Origin: Bacteroidota bacterium
GTDB taxonomy: Bacteria; Bacteroidota; Kryptoniia; Kryptoniales; JAKASW01
Length of the DNA: 7,857 bases
Reading direction: 5' to 3'
NCBI GenBank assembly: GCA_021796055.1
Contig: JAJYOS010000277.1
Span: forward strand, 1-7,857
Positions 1 through 6,992 of this stretch are shown here, piece after piece. The number at the start of each line of letters is the position of its first letter. Position 1 is the stretch's first letter. Under the pieces are notes generated by a model, which saw only the letters and a list, made by a program, of their open reading frames with translations, made no database searches and was not told the DNA's origin. The position numbers were made by a program, and so were the translations under genes.

Positions 1-118
1 CGGAATGCGGAGAGCCGTGGGAGATCAACAGGCACGGCGGATAAGATAGTTCGTCGCATAATCAAATGTTCACATGCGGTACGGGACGCGGTTCCGGATC
101 TGGGAGAGACATGAATGC

Positions 119-132
119 TTGACACATGTCAA
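119..132. promoter_or_regulatory. Hyphenated palindrome, possible operator
   Basis: TTGACA and its exact reverse complement TGTCAA are separated by CA. A dyad of this size suits a dimeric regulator, but a 6-bp arm pair also arises easily by chance. TTGACA matches a sigma-70 -35 box, but 17 bases downstream (142-147) is GC-rich CCGTGG and not a -10 box. No regulator family is assigned. Confidence 0.2.
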
Positions 133-209
133 AGGAGACGGCCGTGGCCGGGTGGGGGTACAAGAAGACAGGGGGTACAGATATTACTTGGAACTCCGCC
201 GTCTTTTTT
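131..209 (+). terminator. Long-range stem ending in T6: terminator or structured RNA
   Basis: Bases 131-142 (AAAGGAGACGGC) can pair with 198-209 (GCCGTCTTTTTT): seven Watson-Crick pairs in the GC core, two G-U pairs, then three A-U pairs into a run of six T. An A-tract facing a T-tract at the base of a GC stem is the layout of an intrinsic terminator. The 55-base loop is much larger than usual and carries the G-rich direct repeat, so a structured leader or small RNA is an alternative. It would end a transcript from beyond the left edge, or lie in the leader of the gene at 373. Confidence 0.3.
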
Positions 210-260
210 ATTAGATTGAGCGTATCGAGTCGATGCCTACGCGAAATAGGGAATTTGTGA
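144..260 (+). CDS. Possible small ORF, 38 codons, function unknown
   Basis: A GTG at 144 is preceded by AAGGAG (132-137) at a six-base spacing, a good ribosome site. The frame stays open for 38 codons to a TGA at 258-260. The peptide begins MAGWGYKKTGGTDITW and is neither strongly hydrophobic nor similar to any family I know. The same bases form the long-range stem and the G-rich repeat, so the ribosome site may be accidental. If real, it could be a leader peptide for the gene at 373, since translation would disrupt the stem. I consider it more likely not a gene. Confidence 0.15.
   Translation: MAGWGYKKTGGTDITWNSAVFFIRLSVSSRCLREIGNL
154..179 (+). repeat. Direct repeat GGGGGTACA x2
   Basis: GGGGGTACA occurs at 154-162 and again at 171-179, start-to-start 17 bases, with AGAAGACA between the copies. 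GGG and GG runs just upstream make the segment unusually G-rich on the plus strand. The spacing is not far from two helical turns, so paired protein sites on one face are possible, as is an RNA fold or a two-tier G-quadruplex. No known motif is matched. Confidence 0.5.
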
Positions 261-361
261 CACGTGATTTTCGCTCCTCATACCAACAACCCAGTGTGAC
301 CGGAGAGGGGGACGCACGGTTGCGTGTATCCTTCTTCCATCTTTACCATCTTATGAAAATC

Positions 362-367
362 AGGAGG
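362..367 (+). promoter_or_regulatory. Shine-Dalgarno AGGAGG fixing a GTG start
   Basis: A full AGGAGG lies five bases before GTG 373. The nearby ATGs at 353 and 371 are in another frame that stops at 422-424, so they cannot start the long gene. GTG 373 is also the start that yields a proper signal peptide. Confidence 0.8.
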
Positions 368-372
368 ACAAT

Positions 373-2451
373 GTGCTTACTCGACGATTCACTATACCGT
401 TCAGTCTGCTTTCAGCGCTATTAATCACGCTATCGTGGACCGAGGCGGATTCCCAATGGACGAGGATGAACGGTCCGTACGGTTGGGATGTCAACCTGCT
501 TGCAGCGAACGGGACCAAGGTAATTGCGGCGAGCACGACATGGGGTCTGTATCGTTCCACGAATAGCGGCCTGAGTTGGGCCGAGGCCACCAACGGGATG
601 TGGAATGTCTATACCACTGCTCTCGGGGTTTACAATCAAACTTTCCTGGCAGGTGCATCCGACGGAACAAACGTGCTTTTGTTTATATCGCAGGATGACG
701 GTGCAAGCTGGGAACAGGTAAACACGATCAGCCCCACCCAGTCGATCATGTGTTTCACTGTGAAGGATACGATTATCTTTGCGGGTACTTATGGAGACGG
801 TGTATATGTGTCGAAAGACGGCGGGTTTCGCTGGGGCAAGCCTGCCAACGCCGGACTGGAGCATCAGGTGGTGAGTCTCCTGACTGTCGGTTCAAATATT
901 TTCGCGGGTACCTGGGGAGGCGGCATTTATGAATCGGCGGACAACGGCGCGAGCTGGAGTCATCTTGCCGTTCCAAACTACAACACAGATGTCACCTCAC
1001 TCTTCATGCACGACAACAAGTTGTTCATGGCATCGGGAAGGAACCTGTTCAGCTCGACAGACTCCGGATCGACCTGGAGCCAGGTGTCCGGAAGTGTCCC
1101 GACCATATATAATAGCACGATAGTTGCAGCCGGGTCCGTACTGTACCTGGCATCCGACCAGGGAGTATTCGAATCGTCGGATGACGGCGCAAGCTGGAAT
1201 AGTCTCGGTCTCTCAGATCCTTATATCGAATCCATCTGTGTTTCCGGGAACAACCTGATCGCGGGTACGAGGAACGTCGGGATTTTTACCTCCCAGGACA
1301 ACGGGGCGAGTTGGCTCCAGACGGGCGTCGTGAATAATATGATGGTCCAGGCGATCACCGCGATCGATTCAACGCTGATAGTGGGCGATGGCGCGCAGGA
1401 GGGTGTATTCATTTCGAGAGATTGCGGGAATTCCTACAAAGAGTACACCAATCTCAGCCACAGTAACGTCTTGTGTCTCAAGACGAATGGGAAGGACGTC
1501 TACGCGGGTACCGAGCAGGCGGATACTAGCGGCGGCGGGGTCTTCAAGTCGTCCGACTACGGCAGAAGCTGGCAGCGTGTTGGCCTCAAGAACGAAATCG
1601 TGGCGGACGTAGAGTTCGCGGGCGCATACCTGTTTGCCGCTTCGCCCGGCGGTATATTCAGGACCTCAAACGGAGGGGCAACATGGAGTCAGTCCGGAAC
1701 CTCGTTGCCTAATTCATCCAGCACGAGACTCGCGGAGTTCAATTCATCGCTCTTCGCCGCCACGACCGGAGGGATATTCACAACGCCGGATAACGGAGCG
1801 ACCTGGCATTCATTCGGTCTGGGTGATACGGCGGTTCTGTCAATTGTCAATACGGGCTCGGCTTTACTGGCCGGGACGCAGTACGGGATTTTCAGGAGCG
1901 TTCCTCCCGATTCAAACTGGATCCAGGTTGGTTTTCCGGATACGACAATTTCGTTTCTCGTGGCAAACGATTCGATGATATTTGTCGGTACCGGCTACGG
2001 ACTATTCCTTTCGAAAAGCAACTGGACCAAGTGGGCATCAATCTGGGATGGGATAGACAAGGTGTCGATTTCGTCTTTCGCTATTGGCAAAGATTTTCTT
2101 TTCGCCGGGTCATGGACCGAGGGAGTGTGGAGGCGACCGATGTCGGATATGCTGGCGGGCGTAACCCGGACCGAAGAGAATTTTCCGGTGCGATTCACAC
2201 TCGAGCAGAATTATCCGAATCCATTCAACCCAACAACAGCAATTAGCTATCAGCTATCAGCGGTCAGCAACGTTACCCTGAAGGTTTACGATGTGCTTGG
2301 CAGAGGGGTCACGACCCTTGTAAACAAAAGGCAAAATCCAGGAACCTACAACGTCACTTTCAATGCCACAGACCTGCCGAGTGGAGTCTACTTCTATCGC
2401 CTTGATGCAAGAGGCTGCTCTGAGGTAAAGAAGATGCTAGTCCTCAAATAA
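373..2451 (+). CDS. Secreted 14-blade beta-propeller protein with type IX sorting domain
   Basis: This 692-residue protein is predicted to be exported by Sec and then moved to the cell surface or medium by the type IX system. Residues 1-27 look like a signal peptide: LTRR, a hydrophobic core (about 6-22), then a polar TEADSQ region where cleavage is likely. Residues 49-590 hold a repeat of about 40 residues with pattern 'lfAGT..GGiy.S.DnGasW'. Asp-box (BNR) copies start at 62, 106, 147, 188, 228, 268, 307, 348, 393, 431 and 471; degenerate copies start at 509 and 547, and a final strand (575-587) makes fourteen. Two seven-bladed propellers, as in sortilin-like and GH74 folds, fit this number. 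Residues about 603-692 are the sorting domain (NYPNPFNPTT, LKVYDVLGR, LPSGVYFYRL). No sialidase catalytic set was recognised, so a binding or structural role is as likely as an enzyme. It has its own ribosome site and no co-directional neighbour. Confidence 0.93.
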   Translation: MLTRRFTIPFSLLSALLITLSWTEADSQWTRMNGPYGWDVNLLAANGTKVIAASTTWGLYRSTNSGLSWAEATNGMWNVYTTALGVYNQTFLAGASDGTNVLLFISQDDGASWEQVNTISPTQSIMCFTVKDTIIFAGTYGDGVYVSKDGGFRWGKPANAGLEHQVVSLLTVGSNIFAGTWGGGIYESADNGASWSHLAVPNYNTDVTSLFMHDNKLFMASGRNLFSSTDSGSTWSQVSGSVPTIYNSTIVAAGSVLYLASDQGVFESSDDGASWNSLGLSDPYIESICVSGNNLIAGTRNVGIFTSQDNGASWLQTGVVNNMMVQAITAIDSTLIVGDGAQEGVFISRDCGNSYKEYTNLSHSNVLCLKTNGKDVYAGTEQADTSGGGVFKSSDYGRSWQRVGLKNEIVADVEFAGAYLFAASPGGIFRTSNGGATWSQSGTSLPNSSSTRLAEFNSSLFAATTGGIFTTPDNGATWHSFGLGDTAVLSIVNTGSALLAGTQYGIFRSVPPDSNWIQVGFPDTTISFLVANDSMIFVGTGYGLFLSKSNWTKWASIWDGIDKVSISSFAIGKDFLFAGSWTEGVWRRPMSDMLAGVTRTEENFPVRFTLEQNYPNPFNPTTAISYQLSAVSNVTLKVYDVLGRGVTTLVNKRQNPGTYNVTFNATDLPSGVYFYRLDARGCSEVKKMLVLK
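517..2142 (+). repeat. Tandem blade-encoding repeat region (14 units of about 120 bp)
   Basis: The DNA encoding residues 49-590 is a degenerate tandem array with a period of 38-45 codons. Recognisable islands are the GCGGGTAC block coding AGT (for example at 781, 904, 1261 and 1504) and GACAACGG-GCGAGCTGG-type blocks coding DNGASW. Copies have diverged to protein-level similarity only, so this is an old array and not a recent expansion. Units 8 (SRDCGNSY), 12 and 13 are the most eroded. Confidence 0.8.
2179..2448 (+). other. Type IX secretion C-terminal sorting domain (segment of the propeller gene)
   Basis: Residues about 603-692 carry FTLEQNYPNPFNPTT, then ISYQL, VTLKVYDVLGR, PGTYNVTF, LPSGVYFYRL and a lysine-containing tail ending MLVLK. 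This matches the Por-type (type A) sorting domain known from Bacteroidetes, Ignavibacteria and relatives, which directs the folded protein through the outer membrane and is usually removed by a sortase. The module is almost identical in many unrelated proteins of such genomes. Confidence 0.9.
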
Positions 2452-2467
2452 CGAAAGCGTATGCGCC

Positions 2468-2496
2468 GCCCCGGTTCCAGGTAGCCGAGCTGGGGC
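2468..2496 (+). terminator. Hairpin just after the propeller gene
   Basis: GCCCCGGTTC (2468-2477) pairs with GAGCTGGGGC (2487-2496), ten pairs including two G-U, around a nine-base loop. It starts 17 bases after the TAA of the propeller gene, where a terminator would be expected. No T-run follows on the plus strand, so it would be a non-canonical terminator or an mRNA-stabilising 3' hairpin. Confidence 0.4.
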
Positions 2497-2509
2497 AGTA
2501 ACATGATTG

Positions 2510-2587
2510 TCGCCACCCATGCATTGACTAAAATTCGGCTTCAAAGCCGATGGTTGACTCGTCGGCAATTTGGGGTAATGGTGGCGA
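2510..2587. repeat. 78-bp imperfect inverted repeat with nested hairpin
   Basis: TCGCCACC (2510-2517) is the reverse complement of GGTGGCGA (2580-2587). After one bulged C, two further pairs extend the arm inward. A perfect short hairpin sits in the centre (2535-2550), flanked by TTGACT direct repeats at 2524 and 2554. The shape resembles a REP/MITE-like element or a structured RNA. It is not a tRNA: the central loop has the wrong size and no T-arm motif is present. I see no flanking target duplication. Confidence 0.35.
2526..2550 (-). terminator. Candidate intrinsic terminator on the minus strand
   Basis: On the minus strand TCGGCT, loop TTGA and AGCCGA form a six-pair stem, followed directly by ATTTTAGTCA, a short T-rich stretch. 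Transcription of serA would reach it about 235 bases past the stop codon. The T-run is short and the distance long, so this is only a moderate candidate. Confidence 0.3.
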
Positions 2588-2728
2588 GGAAAACGGAACT
2601 TCAATCTCTGGCATTAGATGGTACAGAGAAGTTATGTGGTCCCAGCGTAATTGTGAGAAAGCCTAGAGCCGCATGCCGGCGAGAGCACCTAGTGCGTTTC
2701 CAAATCGCGCGGCTGATTTGTGGGTGCG

Positions 2729-2763
2729 TGGCCTCACTCTGCGACGTTGACTCTGTGAGGCCA
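2729..2763. terminator. 9-bp stem hairpin next to the serA 3' end
   Basis: TGGCCTCAC (2729-2737) and GTGAGGCCA (2755-2763) are perfect reverse complements around a 17-base loop. This is the strongest inverted repeat in the gap. It lies about 21 bases past the serA stop, but no T-run follows on the minus strand; the T-rich side (TTGATTTTAC, 2764-2773) is on the plus strand. It could stop plus-strand read-through, protect the serA mRNA end, or do both. Confidence 0.4.
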
Positions 2764-2784
2764 TTGATTTTACACCCGGGGAAT

Positions 2785-3981
2785 TCAGGCAATTGGTTTC
2801 AGCGCAACCTCGATGATGTTCTCATCGCTCCCCATCTCGTTCAGCACTTCCTTCGAAGGCGCATGGTCGAGGAGAAGCGTACAGCAGGCAGCCTTTGAGG
2901 CCTCGAAAATGATATTGGTCATCTCTTCGACGTTGATTCCGCTGCTTCGGAGTTTGCCGAGTATGCCGGCAAGGACGCCGACCCGGTTGAAGTGCCGCAC
3001 CACCAGCGATTGAGTCGCCGAGGACCGGGCACGTATGTTCACAGTGTTCAGCGGAACGCCGGTTTCCTGGAACGTCTTTACTATTCTGACCACTTCGTCG
3101 GAAATCGCCTCCGAGGCCTGGTCAGTCGAAGCGCCGATATGCGGCGTCGCGGTGACCAGGGCCGCAAGCTCCTTGTCCGTAAACTCGGCTTCGCCTCCGG
3201 CGGGTTCGTCTTCAAACACGTCGAGGCCCACGCGAAGCTTCTTCTCCCGAATAGCGGCTTTCAGAGCGGTCGTGTCTACCACCTCACCCCTCGATGTGTT
3301 TATGAGAATAGCTCCGTTCTTCATCGCGTCGAGGACAGCTTTGTTAATGAGGTGGTGCGTTTCCGGCTTATAGGCGACGTGTATGCTGAATGCGTCGCAC
3401 TGACCGGCGAGGGAAGTGAGTTCCGGTGCGTAGCCCACGCCATATCCGGCGGCAACCTCTTCGGTGAGACTCCTCGACCAGGCCAGGACTCTCATCCCGA
3501 GGCTCTGTGCCCGCACCGCCACGGATTTGCCTATCTCGCCGAATCCGAGTATGCCGAGGGTTCGTCCCTTCAGTCCGCGGGCCTTGCCATATTCCTTCTT
3601 TTTCCATGCACCGCCTCGCATGTCGGAGGTTGCATTGACCACTTGCCTGTCGGCAGCGATCAGGAGTCCTATTGCGAGCTCGGCGACCGCCTCGGTATTC
3701 TTCCCTGGACAATTGGAGACGTATATGCCGCGAGTGTTTGCCGACGCCAGGTCGATTGTGTTCACTCCCGCGCCTGCCCGGATGATAAGTGAGAGGTTCT
3801 TTGCCGCTGAAATAGTCCTTGCGTTCACCTTGGTGGAACGTACTACAAGTATATCTGAATCATCTATTGCGTCAGGTAAGTTGTCCGCAGTAAGATCGGC
3901 GTTCACAGTGGCCTCCATTCCAAGGGCCTTCAATGCCGATACTGTTTTGTCCGACAGCTTGTCTGCAATAAGGATTTTCAT
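2785..3981 (-). CDS. serA: D-3-phosphoglycerate dehydrogenase with ACT domain
   Basis: This enzyme oxidises 3-phosphoglycerate to 3-phosphohydroxypyruvate with NAD, the first step of serine synthesis, in the cytoplasm. The 398 residues give the usual order for the family: a split substrate-binding domain (about 1-95 and 285-315, with RSTKV 48-52 and RAGAGVNTID 68-77), a Rossmann domain with LGFGEIG (GxGxxG glycines 146, 148 and 151), and a C-terminal ACT domain (about 323-398). Catalytic residues are visible: Arg231 (NTSRGEVVD), Glu259 (DVFEDEP) and His281 (TPHIGAST). The length matches the short ACT type (E. coli about 410). ATG 3981 has an AAAGGA ribosome site seven bases upstream. The ACT domain suggests allosteric control by serine, as known for the family, but that is not proven here. 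No serB or serC lies nearby. Another D-2-hydroxyacid dehydrogenase activity is possible but less likely given the ACT domain. Confidence 0.93.
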   Translation of the reverse strand: MKILIADKLSDKTVSALKALGMEATVNADLTADNLPDAIDDSDILVVRSTKVNARTISAAKNLSLIIRAGAGVNTIDLASANTRGIYVSNCPGKNTEAVAELAIGLLIAADRQVVNATSDMRGGAWKKKEYGKARGLKGRTLGILGFGEIGKSVAVRAQSLGMRVLAWSRSLTEEVAAGYGVGYAPELTSLAGQCDAFSIHVAYKPETHHLINKAVLDAMKNGAILINTSRGEVVDTTALKAAIREKKLRVGLDVFEDEPAGGEAEFTDKELAALVTATPHIGASTDQASEAISDEVVRIVKTFQETGVPLNTVNIRARSSATQSLVVRHFNRVGVLAGILGKLRSSGINVEEMTNIIFEASKAACCTLLLDHAPSKEVLNEMGSDENIIEVALKPIA

Positions 3982-4215
3982 TCTATTTTCCTTTCGTGTT
4001 AGTAGGACCGTTCGAGAATTTCGGGCGTTTCCGTCAGGGGATTGTCGGTATTGTAAATGGAACCGGTTGCAGTCAGAATGCGAGGGAAATTTAGGCGAAC
4101 AGGGAATTAATTACAATGAGAAGGCCGCCCATATCGGTGGTAGGGGACTGTTTGAGATTTGGGATGATTTTGCTAATCTGACAGCGATGCCAAATAATAC
4201 GGAAGGACCGAAAGA
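3982..4215. promoter_or_regulatory. Divergent promoter region between serA and the small membrane protein gene
   Basis: This 234-bp gap must contain the start signals for two genes read in opposite directions. For serA, a TACAAT -10-like box reads on the minus strand (4055-4050), with only a weak -35 (CTGACT, 15 bases away). For the plus-strand gene, TACAAT at 4112-4117 is -10-like but lacks a good -35. An AATTAATT palindrome lies at 4105-4112. No riboswitch or T-box pattern was recognised in the serA leader. Confidence 0.35.
4201..4207 (+). promoter_or_regulatory. Shine-Dalgarno GGAAGGA supporting a GTG start
   Basis: GGAAGGA ends eight bases before GTG 4216. It is the main evidence, with the hydrophobic product, that the 70-residue frame is a real gene starting at GTG. 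Confidence 0.6.
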
Positions 4216-4428
4216 GTGACGCAAAGTTCAATTGCTGCAGTCCCGTTTATCGAGGCGGGGATTCCGCCATTGATTTTAATTCTCTTGCTGGTTGTAGTAA
4301 TAATCCCATTTATCTTGCCACCCGTAAGAAGCTGGAGGCTGGCTTCGCCGCAGGAGAAAGTCTCGGTCGTGATGTATGGAATAGCCGTACTGTTTCTGGT
4401 CCTCTATTTCGTACTGTTTTTCGGATAG
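4216..4428 (+). CDS. Small protein with two membrane segments, function unknown
   Basis: I do not recognise this 70-residue protein. It has a short polar start (MTQSSIAAVPFIEAG), a strongly hydrophobic segment at about 17-37, a basic loop at 38-49 (RSWRLASPQEKV, three positive charges against one negative), and a second hydrophobic segment at about 50-69 that runs to the end. The positive-inside rule puts the loop in the cytoplasm and both ends outside, a membrane hairpin. The start is GTG with a GGAAGGA site eight bases upstream. It is divergent from serA and convergent with the ABC transporter operon, with 53 bases between stop codons, so no operon partner hints at its role. The reverse-strand frame overlapping it is rich in Tyr and Gln and looks like a shadow. 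Confidence 0.65.
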   Translation: MTQSSIAAVPFIEAGIPPLILILLLVVVIIPFILPPVRSWRLASPQEKVSVVMYGIAVLFLVLYFVLFFG

Positions 4429-4481
4429 GAAACTGAAACAGGCAGATCGTTGATACGGCATGTATGAAAACTGTGCGGGCA

Positions 4482-5723
4482 TCATTCATATCTGAGTGAT
4501 TCCACCGGGTCTACTGCCGCTGCTCTTCTGGCAGGGAAGACTCCGGCAAATAATCCGATAAGCGTCAGCACGGTTACTGTAAAAAGCATTATGCCTATAG
4601 AAAGTATCGGCCTTCCCAGGAACTGCATCGCGCCGCTGCTCGTGTCAATCAGACCCATCGCGGCAACGATTCCCCATGAAAGCAGCAGGCCCAGCGTTCC
4701 ACCGAGCAATGAGAGAAAGAGGGCCTCGAAGACGAACTGGGAGAGTATGTAGGCCCGCTTTGCGCCGACTGCCATCTTGATGCCGATCTCTCGCGTTCGC
4801 TCCTTGACGACGACATACATTACATTTGCGACACCAACTCCTGCTATCATGAGTGTGAAGAAACCCACCACTCCGAGGAAAATGTTTATCCCGAGGCTTA
4901 TCTTCTGAATCATTTCGTCAATCATCATGGTGTCGAACACTCCGACAGCCCGCTCGTCGGCCGGATCAAACCTGTACTTCTTGCCGAACACCTGCCGGAT
5001 TTGACTGATCATCTGGGCCTGCGCCGCGGGATTGGTCCCCTGTACCAGTATGGTGTTGATGTGGCGGTATCCGTAAATCATTCTGAACGTCGAATACGGA
5101 ATCACCGTGCGCCTGGAATCAGGCCCGTTGTTCATCGACGTCTGCAGCTTCTTCTCCATAATGCCGACCACAGTGAACGGCACGTTGTCGAGCATCACGG
5201 TTTTGCCGATGGGATTTGCTCCCTGAAATAGATCGCTTGCAATTTCATATCCGAGGAAGAGGCTCCGTTTCTGGTACCTGACGTCATTTGCATCGATGAA
5301 CCGTCCGCCTGCTTCGGGATACATGGCGCGCATTACTTCGAAATCAGAACCTGCTCCCTCGCATTCGGTAGTAAGTCTCGTTTTCCCATAGAAGAGTTCG
5401 GCGTTCTTTCTGTATTGAGGGCTCGCCATTAGTATGTTCGGGACAGCGGCTTTCAGGAGCGCCACGTCGCTCTCCTCGAGATTAATCCCGCGACCTTTAG
5501 GGAGTCCCTGGTATACCTTGCCCGTTTCTCCGCCATATACGATGAGAACTCTGTTCCATGCATTGCGCATCCCATTTCGAAAGGCCGTTCCGAAACCGGA
5601 GCCGAAGGCCAGCAGGAGCACCACCGACATTGTTCCCCACGTGATTGCGATCAACGTGAGGCTGCTCCGCATCCTGTGATTGTTCAGATCACGGAAAAAT
5701 TCTCTGATAAGCTCGGCTCCCAT
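4482..5723 (-). CDS. MacB/FtsX-type ABC transporter permease (second in operon)
   Basis: This 413-residue inner-membrane protein belongs to the MacB-type mechanotransmission permeases (type VII ABC). The first membrane helix is at about 21-43, followed by a large periplasmic domain (about 45-275, MacB_PCD type) and three C-terminal helices at about 279-303, 328-356 and 373-396. The cytoplasmic coupling segment KERTREIGIKMAVGAKR (307-323) and the end PARRAAAVDPVESLRYE are typical of the FtsX domain. No Walker motifs are present, unlike E. coli MacB, where the ATPase is fused to the N-terminus. ATG 5723 has GGAG nine bases upstream and lies 24 bases after the previous permease stop. It is a clear paralogue of that protein (shared GRGINL, KYRFDP and ERT.EIG.K.AVGA.R), so the pair probably forms a heterodimer. 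Substrate unknown: drugs, lipids, peptides and siderophores are all possible for the family. Confidence 0.9.
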   Translation of the reverse strand: MGAELIREFFRDLNNHRMRSSLTLIAITWGTMSVVLLLAFGSGFGTAFRNGMRNAWNRVLIVYGGETGKVYQGLPKGRGINLEESDVALLKAAVPNILMASPQYRKNAELFYGKTRLTTECEGAGSDFEVMRAMYPEAGGRFIDANDVRYQKRSLFLGYEIASDLFQGANPIGKTVMLDNVPFTVVGIMEKKLQTSMNNGPDSRRTVIPYSTFRMIYGYRHINTILVQGTNPAAQAQMISQIRQVFGKKYRFDPADERAVGVFDTMMIDEMIQKISLGINIFLGVVGFFTLMIAGVGVANVMYVVVKERTREIGIKMAVGAKRAYILSQFVFEALFLSLLGGTLGLLLSWGIVAAMGLIDTSSGAMQFLGRPILSIGIMLFTVTVLTLIGLFAGVFPARRAAAVDPVESLRYE

Positions 5724-5747
5724 GCGTTCAATCTCCGGATGAATTCA

Positions 5748-6983
5748 TCAGTCTTTGAGACATTCAACTACGTCGAGGTTGGCTGCTCGACGGGCAGGCA
5801 TCATGCCTGCCGATAGTCCTATGACGCCCAGAATAGATATCGTGGAAATGACCACCGGCAGAGAAATCTCGGGTTGGCCGACGTACTGCTTCACGGGCAC
5901 CAGCTGCATCACGGCGACTATTCCCCAGCCAATCAGGAAACCAACCGCCGCGCCCAAACCTACGATCATGAACGTCTCGGCAAAAAACTGGAGGAGGATA
6001 GTCGATCTTCTGGCACCTACTGCTCTCTTGACACCGATCTCCTTGGTCCGCTCACGGACGACAATGAACATTATATTTGCCACTCCGAGTCCCGCAATGC
6101 CGAGAGTAAAGCTGCCGATAATTCCAAGGAACAGAGTGAATCCGATGGTTATGTATTGTAGGATCCTCTCGAAATCGGCGGTGTTCCAGATGAATAATGC
6201 ATCCTTATCCGACGGGTCGAACCTGTATTTCTCGCCGAGTGCAGTACGCACTTCCTCTTCTACCTGAGCCGTCCGCGATGGGGCGCTCGCTTTGTAAATG
6301 ATGTCGGTAATGTATGGTGAACCGAATATTGCAGTAAATGTCGGTGCGGGGATGAAAACCCTGTCCTGGTCACGCGTGTAGTATGATGAACTCTGCGTCT
6401 TCGGCTGCATTACTCCAATGACCAGGAACGGTGTTTCCCCGATGAATACTGTTTTGCCAATTGCGTTTTTGTCGCCGAATAGAAAATTTTTGACCTGGTC
6501 GCCCAGTACAACGACGCGTTTCCGCGCCGCGACATCAAGGGTGTCGACGAATCGCCCCCCAAGTTCCGGGATGATGTGCCTCATCCCCTCGTAAACGGGA
6601 TAGACTCCCGTGATGCCGGGGTTTGTGATGTTGTTACCGTATCTTACCGGGATCCCCATGTTTATATACTCGGGGCTGATCGCTTCGATGTCACGGACCT
6701 TTGACCTGACTATAGCTGCAGCCTCTTCGGTGAGATTTATACCCCGTCCAATCCCGAATCCCTGGTAAGGCTTCGTTGTCCTGTTCGGAAACAGGATTGA
6801 TATGTTCTCTCCCATCCCATGCATGTTGATCATCGATTGCTTTTTAAATCCAAGTCCGAACGATACCAGGACGATGACCGTAACTGTTCCCCAAATTATC
6901 CCAAACAGGGTAAGAAACGAGCGCATTTTTTGTGCTCGAAGATCGGTGAAAAACTCGGAGAAGAAACTTATAAATGCCGTCAT
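5748..6983 (-). CDS. MacB/FtsX-type ABC transporter permease (first in operon)
   Basis: This is a 411-residue permease with the same plan as its neighbour: helix 1 at about 22-45, a periplasmic domain at about 47-275, and helices at about 278-305, 329-357 and 374-397. The coupling segment is RERTKEIGVKRAVGARR (310-326) and the C-terminus is MPARRAANLDVVECLKD. No ATP-binding domain is present. Only nine bases separate the adaptor stop from ATG 6983, and the sequence before that ATG (AACGCCCCTGT) has no Shine-Dalgarno, so translation is probably coupled to the adaptor gene. The start is supported by alignment with its paralogue, where helix 1 begins at the same residue. In a MacAB-like machine the periplasmic domain contacts the adaptor, and ATP hydrolysis by a separate subunit moves the helices. 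Confidence 0.9.
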   Translation of the reverse strand: MTAFISFFSEFFTDLRAQKMRSFLTLFGIIWGTVTVIVLVSFGLGFKKQSMINMHGMGENISILFPNRTTKPYQGFGIGRGINLTEEAAAIVRSKVRDIEAISPEYINMGIPVRYGNNITNPGITGVYPVYEGMRHIIPELGGRFVDTLDVAARKRVVVLGDQVKNFLFGDKNAIGKTVFIGETPFLVIGVMQPKTQSSSYYTRDQDRVFIPAPTFTAIFGSPYITDIIYKASAPSRTAQVEEEVRTALGEKYRFDPSDKDALFIWNTADFERILQYITIGFTLFLGIIGSFTLGIAGLGVANIMFIVVRERTKEIGVKRAVGARRSTILLQFFAETFMIVGLGAAVGFLIGWGIVAVMQLVPVKQYVGQPEISLPVVISTISILGVIGLSAGMMPARRAANLDVVECLKD

Positions 6984-6992
6984 ACAGGGGCG

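Larger units (their letters stand above)
1..372. other. Leader region without a confident gene
   Basis: No convincing protein-coding gene was found in these 372 bases. One frame on the plus strand is open from base 1 to a TGA at 112-114 and could be the tail of an upstream gene, but its residues resemble nothing I recognise; the other two plus frames stop at 42-44 and 47-49. The stretch holds a hyphenated palindrome (119-132), a G-rich direct repeat (154-179), a long-range stem ending in a T-run (131-209) and a small hairpin ACGCA/TGCGT at 312-325. It must also contain the promoter of the gene starting at 373, but I see no good -35/-10 pair. Confidence 0.6.
2452..2784. other. Convergent intergenic region rich in inverted repeats
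   Basis: This 333-bp gap lies between the 3' ends of the propeller gene (+) and serA (-). No frame gives a credible protein. It contains inverted repeats at 2468-2496, 2510-2587 (with a tight hairpin 2535-2550 inside), 2597-2633, 2701-2720 and 2729-2763. Some are expected by chance at this length; together they suggest two transcription ends and possibly a structured RNA or a short palindromic repeat element. No tRNA, tmRNA, SRP or RNase P signature was seen on either strand. Confidence 0.5.
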